DNA from: UBA10906 sp049296695
GTDB lineage: Bacteria; Pseudomonadota; Gammaproteobacteria; Methylococcales; Methylomonadaceae
Assembly: GCA_049296695.1 (NCBI GenBank)
Contig: JBAQSX010000100.1
Span: 97,254-161,253, forward strand
Direction of reading: 5' to 3'
Length of the DNA stretch: 64,000 bases
Position numbers and translations under genes: made by a program. The notes beneath the pieces were generated by a model that searched no databases, was not told the DNA's origin, and saw only the letters and a program-made list of their open reading frames with translations. This document shows positions 7,527-15,832 of this stretch, one piece after another. Numbering within the stretch: the first letter of the stretch is position 1; each line of letters starts with the position of its first letter.

Positions 7527-9140
7527 TTATTTATTAGGCACAATTTCAAAAGTATTATTGTCGCCGTGTTGTTGTGTCCAAAAAACGCGCCAGCCCTTTT
7601 TAAAGGGGGTTGGATTTTGTGAACCTAATAAACCCGCCACGCTAGCATCACCATTAGAAACATGAATACCTGTGATTTCATTATCACCATTAGCATTCAA
7701 ACCAGCAGTCGCTGAGTCTAAAGTAGCCGATGCGTCACGACCTTCGGCTAAGAAACGCACGGGTTTTGTGCCTGTGCTGTAATCAACGGCTAAGTTGAAA
7801 GCGTAACCTGAATCTAAACCATTTCTTTGTGCATGAACGGTATCGCTAGCATCTTCAACAACTAAGAGTTGATTGGTACTTAAAAAGGCAATATTGTCAA
7901 AACCTGAGTGTTCTAAATCACCTAAATAGAACAGTCTTAATGTGCCTGTATCAGCGGCTGGATTTACTTGTGTCAAGCTAAAGACCGCGCCATAACCACC
8001 ATAAGCAGAGCCAGCTTGACTGTCTTTATTGGTGTCGCCTGTTTCAGTAAAGAAGAACTGGGTAAATGGATTTGCCGCTGAAGGACGGAACACACCATTT
8101 TCAGGGCGTTTAAACGGTGTTGCATTAGCGGTTTTAGCCGCCGCTGTGGCATCAAACGCTACAAAACCGTCGATGTCGGTATCATGAATAGTGACCCAAG
8201 CAGTTTTGAACGATTTTTTATAAGTGTGCAAATCTTTAGCATCTTGCGACAAAATGTCAGCATCGGCTTGACCTGCGTGGAAGACGATAGGTGCTTTATT
8301 ATTCCAAACTTGCAACGCTTGTAAACGTCCACCTTCGCTTAAATTATTAACGTTTTTAGGTACAAAACGATACACAAAGCTATTGGCTTGTCTGGCTTTA
8401 TTATTAACAGTACCTATAGAGCCACCTTGATCGGCAATTAACCACAAGTTACCCAATGAATCGGCTTGAATACCTTCCCAGCCTGCGTGACCGATAACGC
8501 CATCTAATTTAGTGACAGTTGAAGGATAATCGGTGGTGGCTTGTAAAACCACACCTTCATCTATGCCACTTGCCGCTGAGCCTTCACCTGCAAATAATAA
8601 ATGTCCTGAAAATGGATACCATGTTGAACCGTCTAAAACAGGCACAAGGCTACCATCGGCAAGGGTGTCTGTCATTAAGGTAACGCGATGCGCACCGTCT
8701 GCATCTAAGTTAATACGCGTAATATAACCATGCGCACCTGATTCATGACCTTGGAATAAGAAATGCGAGCCGTAGTTATAGTTAGCATCCGCGCCTTTTT
8801 GACCTTCTAACACTAAATAAGTATTTTTATCAGGTTCAGTTTTAGACGCTTCACTTGCAGGGCTTGAAGGGCTTGCCGCACTGCCTAAAACAGGAACCAT
8901 CGCGCTTGTACCTGCGCTGTTATTGATATAACCATAATATTGTGTATTAGCAGTCGCGCCGTCTAATTTCATAGAACCTGTAGCATGTAAACGTAAATCC
9001 AATTCAGGCGATAAAATATTGGGTGCTGTAAAACCCGCTACTTTTGGGTTGGCAACGCTAACATCGGTCAAGGTTAAAGCATTGGCTGAACTGCTTAATG
9101 CCGCTAGCACTAAACAAACATAATTTAAATGGAATTTCAT
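7527..9140 (-). CDS. Secreted PhoX-like (DUF839) protein
   Basis: 537 residues with a clear Sec signal peptide (MKFHLNYVCLVLAALSSSANA). The body is Gly/Asp-rich and beta-strand-rich, with the PhoX/DUF839-type segments GHAGWEGIQADSLGNLWLIADQ, NSFVYRFVPKN, RPENGVFRP and FFTETGDTNKD. PhoX enzymes are periplasmic Ca/Fe alkaline phosphatases with a beta-propeller fold. Known PhoX enzymes are usually Tat-exported, whereas this signal lacks a twin arginine, so it may be a non-enzymatic or divergent relative. The ATG at 9140 follows CTAGGAG. Transcribed alone, with its terminator at 7424-7454. Confidence 0.65.
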   Translation of the reverse strand: MKFHLNYVCLVLAALSSSANALTLTDVSVANPKVAGFTAPNILSPELDLRLHATGSMKLDGATANTQYYGYINNSAGTSAMVPVLGSAASPSSPASEASKTEPDKNTYLVLEGQKGADANYNYGSHFLFQGHESGAHGYITRINLDADGAHRVTLMTDTLADGSLVPVLDGSTWYPFSGHLLFAGEGSAASGIDEGVVLQATTDYPSTVTKLDGVIGHAGWEGIQADSLGNLWLIADQGGSIGTVNNKARQANSFVYRFVPKNVNNLSEGGRLQALQVWNNKAPIVFHAGQADADILSQDAKDLHTYKKSFKTAWVTIHDTDIDGFVAFDATAAAKTANATPFKRPENGVFRPSAANPFTQFFFTETGDTNKDSQAGSAYGGYGAVFSLTQVNPAADTGTLRLFYLGDLEHSGFDNIAFLSTNQLLVVEDASDTVHAQRNGLDSGYAFNLAVDYSTGTKPVRFLAEGRDASATLDSATAGLNANGDNEITGIHVSNGDASVAGLLGSQNPTPFKKGWRVFWTQQHGDNNTFEIVPNK

Positions 9141-9225
9141 GTAGTCTCCTAGTTATAAGGTTGAAGAAACGCCTAAAGGCAAGCTTCACTTTATAAGGTC
9201 ACAATGACAAGCTTATGAAAAAGCT

Positions 9226-9747
9226 TTATTTCATGGCGATTTTTAAACCTGCACTACAAAAAAATACCTTGTCACAATAATGCCCCATTAATTGCGCGGC
9301 TTTACCTGATAAATCCACAAATTGCCGCGCCAAAGGATTATCAGGAATAATACCAAACCCCACCTCATTGTGTACCAATACTAAATCAATATCCAAGCTT
9401 AATACTTGCTTTAATTCATCTAAAATTAATTCTGGGGCTATTTGATAATACAACATATTATTAAGCCACAGTGTCACGCATTCAACTAACACAGGTTTTT
9501 GGTATTGTTGCAGGGTTTTTAATAAATAACGTGGCTCTTCAATAGTTTCAAAATAATCTTGGCGACGTTGTTGATGAATAATGATGCGTTCACGCATTTC
9601 AGTATCGAATACTTCATTAGTAGCTAAATAATAAGGTTTTATTGTTAAGGCTTGTTGCAATAGATAAGCCTCAGCGAGTTTTGATTTACCACTTTTAACG
9701 CCGCCGATAAATAAAGTTTTCACGTTTTTATACTCATAATAAATCAT
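9226..9747 (-). CDS. cobU: Adenosylcobinamide kinase/guanylyltransferase
   Basis: 173 residues. The P-loop GGVKSGKSKLAE lies at residues 15-26. It is followed by LVECVTLWLNNML and by LVHNEVGFGIIPDNPLARQFVDLSGKAAQ, the conserved CobU/CobP signature. The enzyme phosphorylates adenosylcobinamide and transfers GMP to it, in assembly of the cobalamin lower loop. The true start may be the GTG at 9723 (VKTLFIGG), which gives the usual family N-terminus; neither start has a strong ribosome site. No other cobalamin gene and no recognisable cobalamin riboswitch lies next to it. Confidence 0.92.
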   Translation of the reverse strand: MIYYEYKNVKTLFIGGVKSGKSKLAEAYLLQQALTIKPYYLATNEVFDTEMRERIIIHQQRRQDYFETIEEPRYLLKTLQQYQKPVLVECVTLWLNNMLYYQIAPELILDELKQVLSLDIDLVLVHNEVGFGIIPDNPLARQFVDLSGKAAQLMGHYCDKVFFCSAGLKIAMK

Positions 9748-9766
9748 TGAATGAAAAATAATTATA

Positions 9767-9815
9767 GTAGGGGCAAATTCATTCGCCTTATGGGCAGGGC
9801 TAAATTCGCCCTCAC
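9767..9815. repeat. GTAGGGGCAAA-family inverted repeat
   Basis: GTAGGGGCAAATTCATTCGCC followed by a degenerate inverted arm GGGCTAAATTCGCCC. Related copies lie at 13031-13103 and 45775-45840. It is non-coding, in the gap upstream of cobU and deaD. Confidence 0.7.
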
Positions 9816-9955
9816 AATGCCGTATTTTTATTTAAAATCAAGCAAGTAAAACACTAGAGACCAAAATATTTATTTTCAATCCATTGATTTAAAAGACTTT
9901 TAAAAAGTTGGCGGTATTTGTGCTAGCTTTTTTGTATTTTGTCAAACAAACTGAG

Positions 9956-9983
9956 TTGCAATACAGTATAATGCTCGTATAAA
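9956..9983 (+). promoter_or_regulatory. Probable sigma-70 promoter of deaD
   Basis: TTGCAA (9956-9961), 16-base spacer, TATAAA (9978-9983). An alternative -10 TATAAT sits at 9967-9972. It lies about 55 bases before the deaD start, just upstream of a hairpin. Confidence 0.5.
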
Positions 9984-9996
9984 CAAATAGTTCCCC

Positions 9997-10018
9997 AGCG
10001 CGTTACGCGCTTTTTTTT
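9997..10018 (+). terminator. Terminator-like hairpin in the deaD leader
   Basis: AGCGCG-TTA-CGCGCT followed by an unbroken run of eight Ts: a textbook intrinsic terminator, but placed between the presumed promoter and the deaD start codon at 10039. It could attenuate deaD or end an upstream transcript. Confidence 0.75.
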
Positions 10019-10038
10019 ACTTAATTAAAGGTTAGTTC

Positions 10039-11856
10039 ATGTCCAATGATGTTTCACCATTAACCACTTTCCGTGATTTAGCACTCATAGAACCTTTGCT
10101 AAAAGCTCTCGATGATGTCGGTTATGAAACACCATCGCCAATTCAGGCTCAAGTTATTCCTCACATGATGCAAGGCAAAGATGTCTTAGGTCAGGCGCAA
10201 ACAGGTACGGGTAAAACCGCCGCTTTCGCGCTACCGATTCTTTCGCGCATTGATTTAAAAGAGAAAGACCCACAAGTATTGGTGCTAGCACCAACACGCG
10301 AATTAGCGATTCAAGTAGCCGAAGCGTTTCAACGCTACGCCGCGCATTTAAAAGGTTTTCACGTTCTGCCCATTTACGGCGGTCAAGATTACAGCACTCA
10401 ATTACGTCAATTAAAACGTGGCGCACACGTTGTTGTCGGTACACCCGGCCGCGTCATGGATCACATGCGTAAAGGCACGTTGAACTTAGATAACTTAAAA
10501 GTCTTAGTTTTAGATGAAGCCGATGAAATGTTGCGTATGGGCTTTATTGACGATGTGGAATGGGTGTTAGAACAAACCCCAGACGATATTCAAATTGCGT
10601 TATTTTCGGCAACTATGCCTTCGGAAATTCGCAAAATTGCTCAAGAATATCTGCACGAACCCCAGCAAATCACCATTAAAGTTACTACCGCTTCGGCTGA
10701 AAATATCCGCCAGCGTTTTTGGGTAGTCAGCGGTGTTCATAAATTAGACGCTTTAACGCGTATTTTAGAAGCTGAAACCTTTGATGGCATGATTATATTC
10801 GTGCGCACTAAAACCGCGACGATTGAATTAGCCGAGAAATTAGAAGCGCGTGGTTATTCAGCCTCTGCAATTAATGGCGATATGTCGCAAGCTTTGCGTG
10901 AGCGTGCTATTAATCATTTAAAAAATGGTAAATTAGATATATTAATTGCCACTGACGTTGCCGCGCGTGGTTTAGACGTAGATAGAATTACCCACGTTGT
11001 TAATTACGATATTCCCTACGATACTGAATCTTATATTCATCGTATTGGTAGAACAGGCAGAGCGGGTCGTACAGGTGATGCAATATTATTTATTGCGCCG
11101 CGTGAGCGTCGATTATTAATGAACATTGAAAAAGCCACTAAACAAAAAATTGAAGAAATGGGCTTACCTTCAACTGAAGTCATTAATAACAAGCGTATTT
11201 CTCGTTTTAAACAAAATATTACTGATACTTTAGCCAAAGAAGAATTAAGTTTCTTTGTGCAGTTATTAGAACAATATCAGCAAGAACATAATGTCAGTGC
11301 TTTAGAAATTGCCGCCGCTTTGGCAAAATTAGTGCAAGGTGAAACCCCATTATTAATTGCTAACTTGCCTAAACGTAGCAGTCGTGATGAAGAATCAGAC
11401 CGTGGCGGTGAGCGTGATAGTAGACGGGGTCGTGAACGCAGTGACCGTCCTGAACGCTCTGAGCGTAGCAATGCAGACCGTGGTGCAAGAGAGCGCAAAC
11501 CACGCCGCAGTAGTGACGTTGAAATGGAATTATTCCGCATTGAAGTCGGTCACGCGCATGGCGTAAAACCGGGTAATATTGTCGGTGCAATTGCTAATGA
11601 AACAGGTATTGACGGCGACCATATTGCTAGAATTAAAATTGAAGAAAACTACAGCACCGTGGAATTACCCGCAGGTATGCCCAAAGAATTAATTGCTGAA
11701 TTAAAAAAAGTGCGTGTGGTGGGTCAATTATTAAGTATTACTAAAGTTGAAGGCGGCAGAATTGACAGCGGTGAACGTGAGCGTAGACCTGTTGATAAAA
11801 GCAAAAAACGCATAAGCTCAACTTCAACAAGAGCCAAGCCTAAAGCTTCTGAATAA
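10039..11856 (+). CDS. deaD: DEAD-box ATP-dependent RNA helicase DeaD/CsdA
   Basis: 605 residues. The helicase core shows the Q motif GYETPSPIQ, motif I AQTGTGKT (about 51-58), PTRELA, DEAD (159-162), SAT (191-193), and ARGLDVDRITHVVNYD and HRIGRTGRAGRTG in the second RecA domain. A basic RS/RG-rich linker (about 450-495) leads into a DbpA-type RNA-binding domain (about 498-565) with HGVKPGNIVGAIANETGID. CsdA/DeaD unwinds RNA for ribosome assembly and mRNA decay at low temperature. The ATG follows AAAGG. A hairpin plus T-run in the leader (9997-10018) suggests regulated readthrough. Confidence 0.93.
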   Translation: MSNDVSPLTTFRDLALIEPLLKALDDVGYETPSPIQAQVIPHMMQGKDVLGQAQTGTGKTAAFALPILSRIDLKEKDPQVLVLAPTRELAIQVAEAFQRYAAHLKGFHVLPIYGGQDYSTQLRQLKRGAHVVVGTPGRVMDHMRKGTLNLDNLKVLVLDEADEMLRMGFIDDVEWVLEQTPDDIQIALFSATMPSEIRKIAQEYLHEPQQITIKVTTASAENIRQRFWVVSGVHKLDALTRILEAETFDGMIIFVRTKTATIELAEKLEARGYSASAINGDMSQALRERAINHLKNGKLDILIATDVAARGLDVDRITHVVNYDIPYDTESYIHRIGRTGRAGRTGDAILFIAPRERRLLMNIEKATKQKIEEMGLPSTEVINNKRISRFKQNITDTLAKEELSFFVQLLEQYQQEHNVSALEIAAALAKLVQGETPLLIANLPKRSSRDEESDRGGERDSRRGRERSDRPERSERSNADRGARERKPRRSSDVEMELFRIEVGHAHGVKPGNIVGAIANETGIDGDHIARIKIEENYSTVELPAGMPKELIAELKKVRVVGQLLSITKVEGGRIDSGERERRPVDKSKKRISSTSTRAKPKASE

Positions 11857-11908
11857 GCTTATACAAGTATTATAAGCTTTCATTATTTGATTGCTATTAT
11901 TAGGCTAA

Positions 11909-11950
11909 AAAAGGGTTAATCCATTTGAGATGGACTAACCTTTTTTTTTG
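11909..11950 (+). terminator. Intrinsic terminator after deaD
   Basis: A stem GGTTAATCCAT/ATGGACTAACC (one wobble pair) with a short loop, followed by nine Ts. It sits between deaD and pdxA. Confidence 0.8.
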
Positions 11951-11999
11951 ATTATAGCCTACAGTTTTTAAATCAATTATCGCTTGCCCAAAAATACTC

Positions 12000-12974
12000 A
12001 TGAAAATACCCAGAATTGCATTAACCTCAGGTGAACCCGCTGGCATAGGAATTGATTTATGTGTGCAATTAGCCCACTATAATTTACCGTATCAATTAAT
12101 AGTTCTTGCTGACCCTGAATTATTAGTAGAACGCGCTAAACTATTAAATCTACCTTTAATTATTGATGTATTTAATCCGCAATTACAGCCAACACCACAA
12201 AAAACGGGTTATTTAACGGTATTACCTGTTAAAGTAATAGAGCCTGTAATAACAGGGCAATTAAACATAGCCAATAGCGCGTATGTTTTAGAATTATTAA
12301 CCATTGCCACGAAAGGCTGTTTATCGGGATTATTTGATGCAATGGTGACAGCACCCGTGCATAAAGCGGTTATTAATAACGCAGGGTTTAATTTTAGTGG
12401 ACATACTGAATTTATTGCAGGAATTACAGGCGGTCATCCTGTGATGATGTTAGCCACTGAAGGGCTACGCGTGGCATTAGTGACTACCCATTTACCTTTA
12501 ATTGAAATCAGTCAAGCCATTACTAAAGAAACCTTAACAACAGTTATTAAACTTTTACATCACGATTTAAAAACCCGTTTTCATTGCCCTAATCCTAAAA
12601 TAATTGTGTGTGGTTTAAATCCTCATGCGGGTGAAGATGGACATTTAGGACGCGAAGAAATAGACACGATTAATCCTGTATTAAATGAATTAAGAATGCA
12701 GGGCTTTGATTTAATCGGTGCGTTACCCGCTGATACGGTATTTACGCCTAAATATTTAAATACTGCCGATGCGGTATTGGCAATGTATCATGACCAAGGT
12801 TTGCCTGTTTTAAAATATAAAGGTTTTGGTAATGCAGTAAATATCACTTTAGGATTACCCATTATTCGCACTTCGGTTGACCACGGCACGGCTTTAGATT
12901 TAGCAGGTACTGGCAAAGCCGATATTGGCAGTTTGTTATATGCTTTGCAAACCGCTTTAGAGATGATTGCTTAA
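12000..12974 (+). CDS. pdxA: 4-hydroxythreonine-4-phosphate dehydrogenase
   Basis: 324 residues, normal for PdxA. It oxidises 4-phosphohydroxy-L-threonine with NAD(P) in pyridoxal-5'-phosphate synthesis. Motifs seen are TSGEPAGIGIDL (9-20), VTAPVHKAVINNAGFNFSGHTEF with the substrate- and metal-binding His, NPHAGEDGHLGREEID, and MYHDQGLPVLKYKGFG followed by RTSVDHGTALDLAGTGKAD. PdxA immediately before rsmA/ksgA is the classical gammaproteobacterial order, but here about 450 bases of repeats separate them. No clear ribosome site precedes the ATG. Confidence 0.95.
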   Translation: MKIPRIALTSGEPAGIGIDLCVQLAHYNLPYQLIVLADPELLVERAKLLNLPLIIDVFNPQLQPTPQKTGYLTVLPVKVIEPVITGQLNIANSAYVLELLTIATKGCLSGLFDAMVTAPVHKAVINNAGFNFSGHTEFIAGITGGHPVMMLATEGLRVALVTTHLPLIEISQAITKETLTTVIKLLHHDLKTRFHCPNPKIIVCGLNPHAGEDGHLGREEIDTINPVLNELRMQGFDLIGALPADTVFTPKYLNTADAVLAMYHDQGLPVLKYKGFGNAVNITLGLPIIRTSVDHGTALDLAGTGKADIGSLLYALQTALEMIA

Positions 12975-13030
12975 TTACCCGCTTTGGTGTGAAAGCTTAG
13001 TAACTGATATTACGCACTGCTAATAAAAAT

Positions 13031-13103
13031 GTAGGGGCAAAATATTTTTTGCCCTTTAGTAACAGTCGTTTGTTATTAAAGGGCAAATATGATTTGCCCC
13101 TAC
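13031..13103. repeat. GTAGGGGCAAA-family inverted repeat
   Basis: GTAGGGGCAAAATATTTTTTGCCC at the left and GGGCAAATATGATTTGCCCCTAC at the right form an inverted repeat around a short centre. Part of the 455-base gene-free stretch 12975-13430. Confidence 0.8.
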
Positions 13104-13168
13104 ATTGATAACTTCAGTTAATAATAATGGGAAAAATTGAGTGATATTTATAAGCGTTTCGTTTGCAA

Positions 13169-13192
13169 AGACGTTGCAGTGCAACGTCTCTA
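13169..13192. repeat. AGACGTTGC palindrome
   Basis: AGACGTTGCAGTGCAACGTCT is a near-perfect palindrome. A second copy with nearly the same arms (AGAGACGTTGC/GCAACGTCTCT) sits at 14222-14250. Confidence 0.8.
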
Positions 13193-13243
13193 CATAATTA
13201 TGATTATTTATTAGCATTCACACTTTTCTATTACTAAATAGCT

Positions 13244-13358
13244 GCTAGTGTTTCAAAAAAGTAGGTTTTAACAAAACGCCATTTTAGTTGGCGTTCAAAC
13301 CTAGGTTTGAACTCCGAAGGTTTTGATATTAACTAGCCTACTTTTTTGATACACCACC
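13244..13358 (-). repeat. Miniature inverted-repeat element, copy 2 (115 bp)
   Basis: The same element as at 919-1033 and 15619-15732, in reverse orientation. Its complement starts GGTGGTGTATCAAAAAAGTAGG and matches copy 3 almost base for base, including the central palindrome with AACCTAGGTT. It lies in the intergenic stretch before rsmA. The rest of 12975-13430 shows no gene. Confidence 0.9.
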
Positions 13359-13430
13359 CAAAAGCTTTAGCTTGTTATAGCAATAGCTATTGAACTCCGA
13401 TTTATAATTACTCAAACCCTAAAAATTATT

Positions 13431-14213
13431 ATGAGCCACACCCCACGCAAACGTTTTGGACAAAATTTTCTTCAAGACCATTCTATTATTCATCATATTA
13501 TTGCCAGTATTGGTATTATTGCCAAGCAACATTTAGTTGAAATAGGCCCAGGGCAAGGGGCATTAACTGAGCCGTTATTAAAACATGATATTCAATTAGA
13601 CATAGTTGAATTAGACCGTGATTTAGTGAAGTTATTAGAAGCTAAATTTGAAGGCAATGAAAAAGTAACCCTGCATAGCGCGGATGCTTTGCGTTTTGAT
13701 TTTAGTTCATTAATGACCGATGACAGAAAATTACGCGTTATTGGTAATTTACCTTATAATATTTCTACACCGTTATTATTTCATTTATTAGAAAACGCGG
13801 CGTGTATTGAAGATATGCACTTTATGTTGCAAAAAGAGGTGGTTGATAGATTATGTGCTGAGCCTAATAGTAGTCATTATGGTAGGCTCAGTATTATGAT
13901 GCAGTATCATTGCGAAACTGAGTTATTATTAATTGTGCCGCCTGAAAGTTTTTTCCCCGCGCCTCAAGTAACTTCGGCGGTGATTCGTTTAATTCCACAT
14001 AAAACCCCGCCCGTGCAGGTCAATGATATTAAATTATTAAATCGCGTAGTAACAGAAGCTTTTTGTCAGCGGCGTAAAACTTTGCGTAATTCTTTAAAGA
14101 AATTAATTCCTGAAGAAATAATGCTTGAATTAGGTATTAATCCCACTTTACGAGCAGAAAATATTAGTTTGGCGCAATTTGCACAATTGAGTAATTATTT
14201 AAGCCAAAATTAA
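13431..14213 (+). CDS. rsmA: 16S rRNA (adenine1518-N6/adenine1519-N6)-dimethyltransferase
   Basis: 260 residues, typical of KsgA/RsmA. It dimethylates two adjacent adenines in the 3' hairpin of 16S rRNA during late 30S maturation. Motifs are the N-terminal RKRFGQNFLQD, the SAM-binding EIGPGQGALTEPLL, VELDRDL, the catalytic IGNLPYNIS, and FCQRRKTLRNSLKK near the C-terminus. It follows pdxA in the usual order, but a repeat-filled gap means it may have its own promoter. No strong ribosome site is visible before the ATG. Confidence 0.95.
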   Translation: MSHTPRKRFGQNFLQDHSIIHHIIASIGIIAKQHLVEIGPGQGALTEPLLKHDIQLDIVELDRDLVKLLEAKFEGNEKVTLHSADALRFDFSSLMTDDRKLRVIGNLPYNISTPLLFHLLENAACIEDMHFMLQKEVVDRLCAEPNSSHYGRLSIMMQYHCETELLLIVPPESFFPAPQVTSAVIRLIPHKTPPVQVNDIKLLNRVVTEAFCQRRKTLRNSLKKLIPEEIMLELGINPTLRAENISLAQFAQLSNYLSQN

Positions 14214-14221
14214 AACTTATC

Positions 14222-14250
14222 GTAGAGACGTTGCACCGCAACGTCTCTAT
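14222..14250. terminator. Palindrome between convergent genes (bidirectional terminator)
   Basis: AGAGACGTTGC-ACC-GCAACGTCTCT, an 11-bp perfect stem, lies between the stop codons of rsmA (14213) and the minus-strand gene ending at 14257. It belongs to the same repeat family as 13169-13192. Confidence 0.65.
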
Positions 14251-14256
14251 ATAAAA

Positions 14257-14628
14257 CTATTTCATACCGCCATGACGTGCCATCATTTCTTCATGATGCG
14301 CTTTCATAACATCGCGTTGTTGTTGTTTGAGTTGTTCTTTTTTAGCGGGGTCTTTTTCTGCCAAAATTTGATTGGATAAATCGTGCATTTTTAAAATATG
14401 TTCTTGCATAGCGGCAATATGTTGATCGTCCATCATGCCCATTCCGCCGCCGTGTTGCATACCGCCGCCACCGTGCTGCATACCGCCTTGCATTCCACCC
14501 TGTTGCATCCCTGCCATACCACCTTCGTGTTGCATGGGCGGTTCACCCATTTTAGCGGGTTCTGCGGCGAAACTGCTTAAAGGACAAGCCAACGCTAAAA
14601 ATAATAATGCCTGTGTTAATTGTTTCAT
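14257..14628 (-). CDS. Secreted Met/Gly/His-rich protein
   Basis: 123 residues from the ATG at 14628, chosen because GAGG lies 7 bases upstream; the in-frame TTG further up overlaps that ribosome site. A Sec signal peptide (MKQLTQALLFLALACPLSSFA) leads into a low-complexity stretch of MQHGGGM-like repeats (about residues 32-66), then an amphipathic helix rich in Lys, Glu and His. Met- and His-rich periplasmic segments often bind copper or silver; that role is inference here. The final part, with KMHDLSNQILAEKDPAKKEQLKQQ, resembles small helical periplasmic proteins. No metal transporter gene is adjacent. Confidence 0.75.
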   Translation of the reverse strand: MKQLTQALLFLALACPLSSFAAEPAKMGEPPMQHEGGMAGMQQGGMQGGMQHGGGGMQHGGGMGMMDDQHIAAMQEHILKMHDLSNQILAEKDPAKKEQLKQQQRDVMKAHHEEMMARHGGMK

Positions 14629-14866
14629 TAGAAGCCTCAATAGTTAAAAGATACGTTATTTAAAAAGTCGAACTCTAAAAAACTTCGACTAATTTATTGT
14701 AACGCAGAACTCATGCACCACCATAGAGCTAATTTTTTTAAAAAAGTTCGCCATTAGCCAATTTAAATGCTAATCATAAAACCATAAAAGTGAGTAATAA
14801 TTGCTTTTATTAAAACCACTCAATCAATACAGATTTACATATAATATAAAATCAGGAGCTAATAAA

Positions 14867-15250
14867 ATGAAAAACCCAGAAGAAATTCTTAAAAAATGGA
14901 TGACAGCTGTTAATGAAGGCAGTATTAAAGATTTGTTGGCTTTATATGATGAGCAAGCAGTATTAATTCCAACATTTTCTAATAGAATATTGAACAATCC
15001 ACAAAAAATTCAAGAGTATTTTGAAAAATTAACCAGCCGTGAAGAATTAAGTATTGCTTTGCATCAAAATACCTTAATTACTCAGCCATTGGCTGATGAG
15101 ACTTATGCTTTATGTGGGATTTATTGCTGGCGATTTGCCATTGATGGGGAGTTATTTAGTTTTGAAGCGCGTTTTAGTTATCTGTTAAATTTGAATTTAG
15201 AACGTCCGATTATTCAGCACCATTCTTCACAGATTCCACGCATGTTGTAG
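14867..15250 (+). CDS. SgcJ/SnoaL-like NTF2-fold protein
   Basis: 127 residues from the ATG at 14867, which has ATCAGGAG 8 bases upstream. The pattern EEILKKWMTAVNEGSIKDLLALYDEQAVLIPTFSN..., then PQKIQEYFEKL, then beta strands with CGIYCWRF and FEARFSYLL is that of the SgcJ/EcaC or DUF4440-type branch of the NTF2-like superfamily. No signal peptide is seen after the chosen start. The ligand or reaction is unknown. It converges on the Nif11 gene, with a strong palindrome between. Confidence 0.75.
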   Translation: MKNPEEILKKWMTAVNEGSIKDLLALYDEQAVLIPTFSNRILNNPQKIQEYFEKLTSREELSIALHQNTLITQPLADETYALCGIYCWRFAIDGELFSFEARFSYLLNLNLERPIIQHHSSQIPRML

Positions 15251-15261
15251 TTTTTAATTGC

Positions 15262-15293
15262 TAGGTTGGTCTGATAATTATCAGACCAACCTA
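15262..15293. terminator. 32-bp palindrome, bidirectional terminator
   Basis: TAGGTTGGTCTGATAA and its exact complement form a perfect 32-base palindrome between the convergent stop codons at 15250 (plus) and 15307 (minus). Confidence 0.75.
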
Positions 15294-15306
15294 ATAATGG
15301 TTTTCC

Positions 15307-15525
15307 TTACACTCTCAATAAGGCTTTTGCCATTTTTTCTGATAATTGTTCATCGGTAAATTGTGGTTCATTGGGTGGATATAATTCCACTTCATCTAAT
15401 TCAAAACCGTATTCTGCACCGAGTTTAATAATTTCTCTGATTTTCATGCAGGCTTTGAGTTTTTCTTTTAACTCCTCGTCTACTTTTGCTTGTTCAGAAA
15501 AAGCTTTTATTGTTGAAACTGCCAT
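15307..15525 (-). CDS. Nif11-domain small protein
   Basis: 72 residues. The segment STIKAFSEQAKVDEELKEKLKAC followed by IIKLGAEYGFELDEVEL is the Nif11 domain pattern: an N-terminal S/T-x-x-x-F helix, D-x-x-L-x-E-K-L, and a GFE near the middle. Nif11 proteins occur beside nitrogenase genes in Azotobacter and cyanobacteria with unknown function; related domains serve as leader peptides of ribosomal peptides. No Gly-Gly cleavage site or Cys/Ser/Thr-rich core follows, so a peptide-precursor role is unlikely. The ATG follows ACAGGAG. It lies downstream of the nif operon, separated from it by nested repeats. Confidence 0.75.
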   Translation of the reverse strand: MAVSTIKAFSEQAKVDEELKEKLKACMKIREIIKLGAEYGFELDEVELYPPNEPQFTDEQLSEKMAKALLRV

Positions 15526-15570
15526 AATGACTCCTGTTTTTTTGGTTTAATTAAAGGTAAAACTATTTTT

Positions 15571-15825
15571 GTCCACGAAAAGCACTAAAGGCACGAAAAT
15601 AATTTAATTAAATAGCTAGGTGGTATATCAAAAAGTAGGCTAGTTAATATCAAAACCTTCGGAGTTCAAACCTAGGTTTGAACTCCAACTAAAATGGCGT
15701 TTTGTTAAAACCTACTCTTTTGAGGCACTATCAATAGTTAATGTTATTTAACGCTACTACAAAGCTAGCTTTGCTAGCTTTGTACTCCATTATTTTTTCT
15801 TTCGTGTTTTTAGTGCTTTTCGTGG
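15571..15825. repeat. Outer inverted repeat with TCCACGAAAAGCACTAAA arms
   Basis: The left arm (15571-15602) reads GTCCACGAAAAGCACTAAAG, continuing GCACGAAAATAAT; the complement of the right arm (about 15790-15825) reads ATCCACGAAAAGCACTAAAA, continuing ACACGAAAGAAAA. A ~115-bp miniature element (15619-15732) sits between the arms, together with a GCTAGCTTTG direct repeat near 15763-15782. It fills the 307-base gap between the Nif11 gene and the 320-residue nif-linked gene. Confidence 0.85.
15619..15732 (+). repeat. Miniature inverted-repeat element, copy 3 (114 bp)
   Basis: Same sequence family and orientation as 919-1033, and almost identical to the complement of 13244-13358. Ends GGTGGTATATCAAAAAGTAGG and CCTACTCTTTTGAGGCACTATC; centre GTTCAAACCTAGGTTTGAAC. 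Nested inside the outer inverted repeat 15571-15825. Confidence 0.9.
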
Positions 15826-15832
15826 ATATTAT

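Noticed and set aside
9226..9830. Possible cobalamin riboswitch upstream of cobU
   Set aside because: No B12-box or multi-hairpin leader could be seen; only a dispersed GTAGGGG repeat is present.
15307..15525. Nif11 protein as a ribosomal peptide precursor
   Set aside because: No Gly-Gly cleavage site, no Cys/Ser/Thr-rich core and no maturation enzymes nearby.
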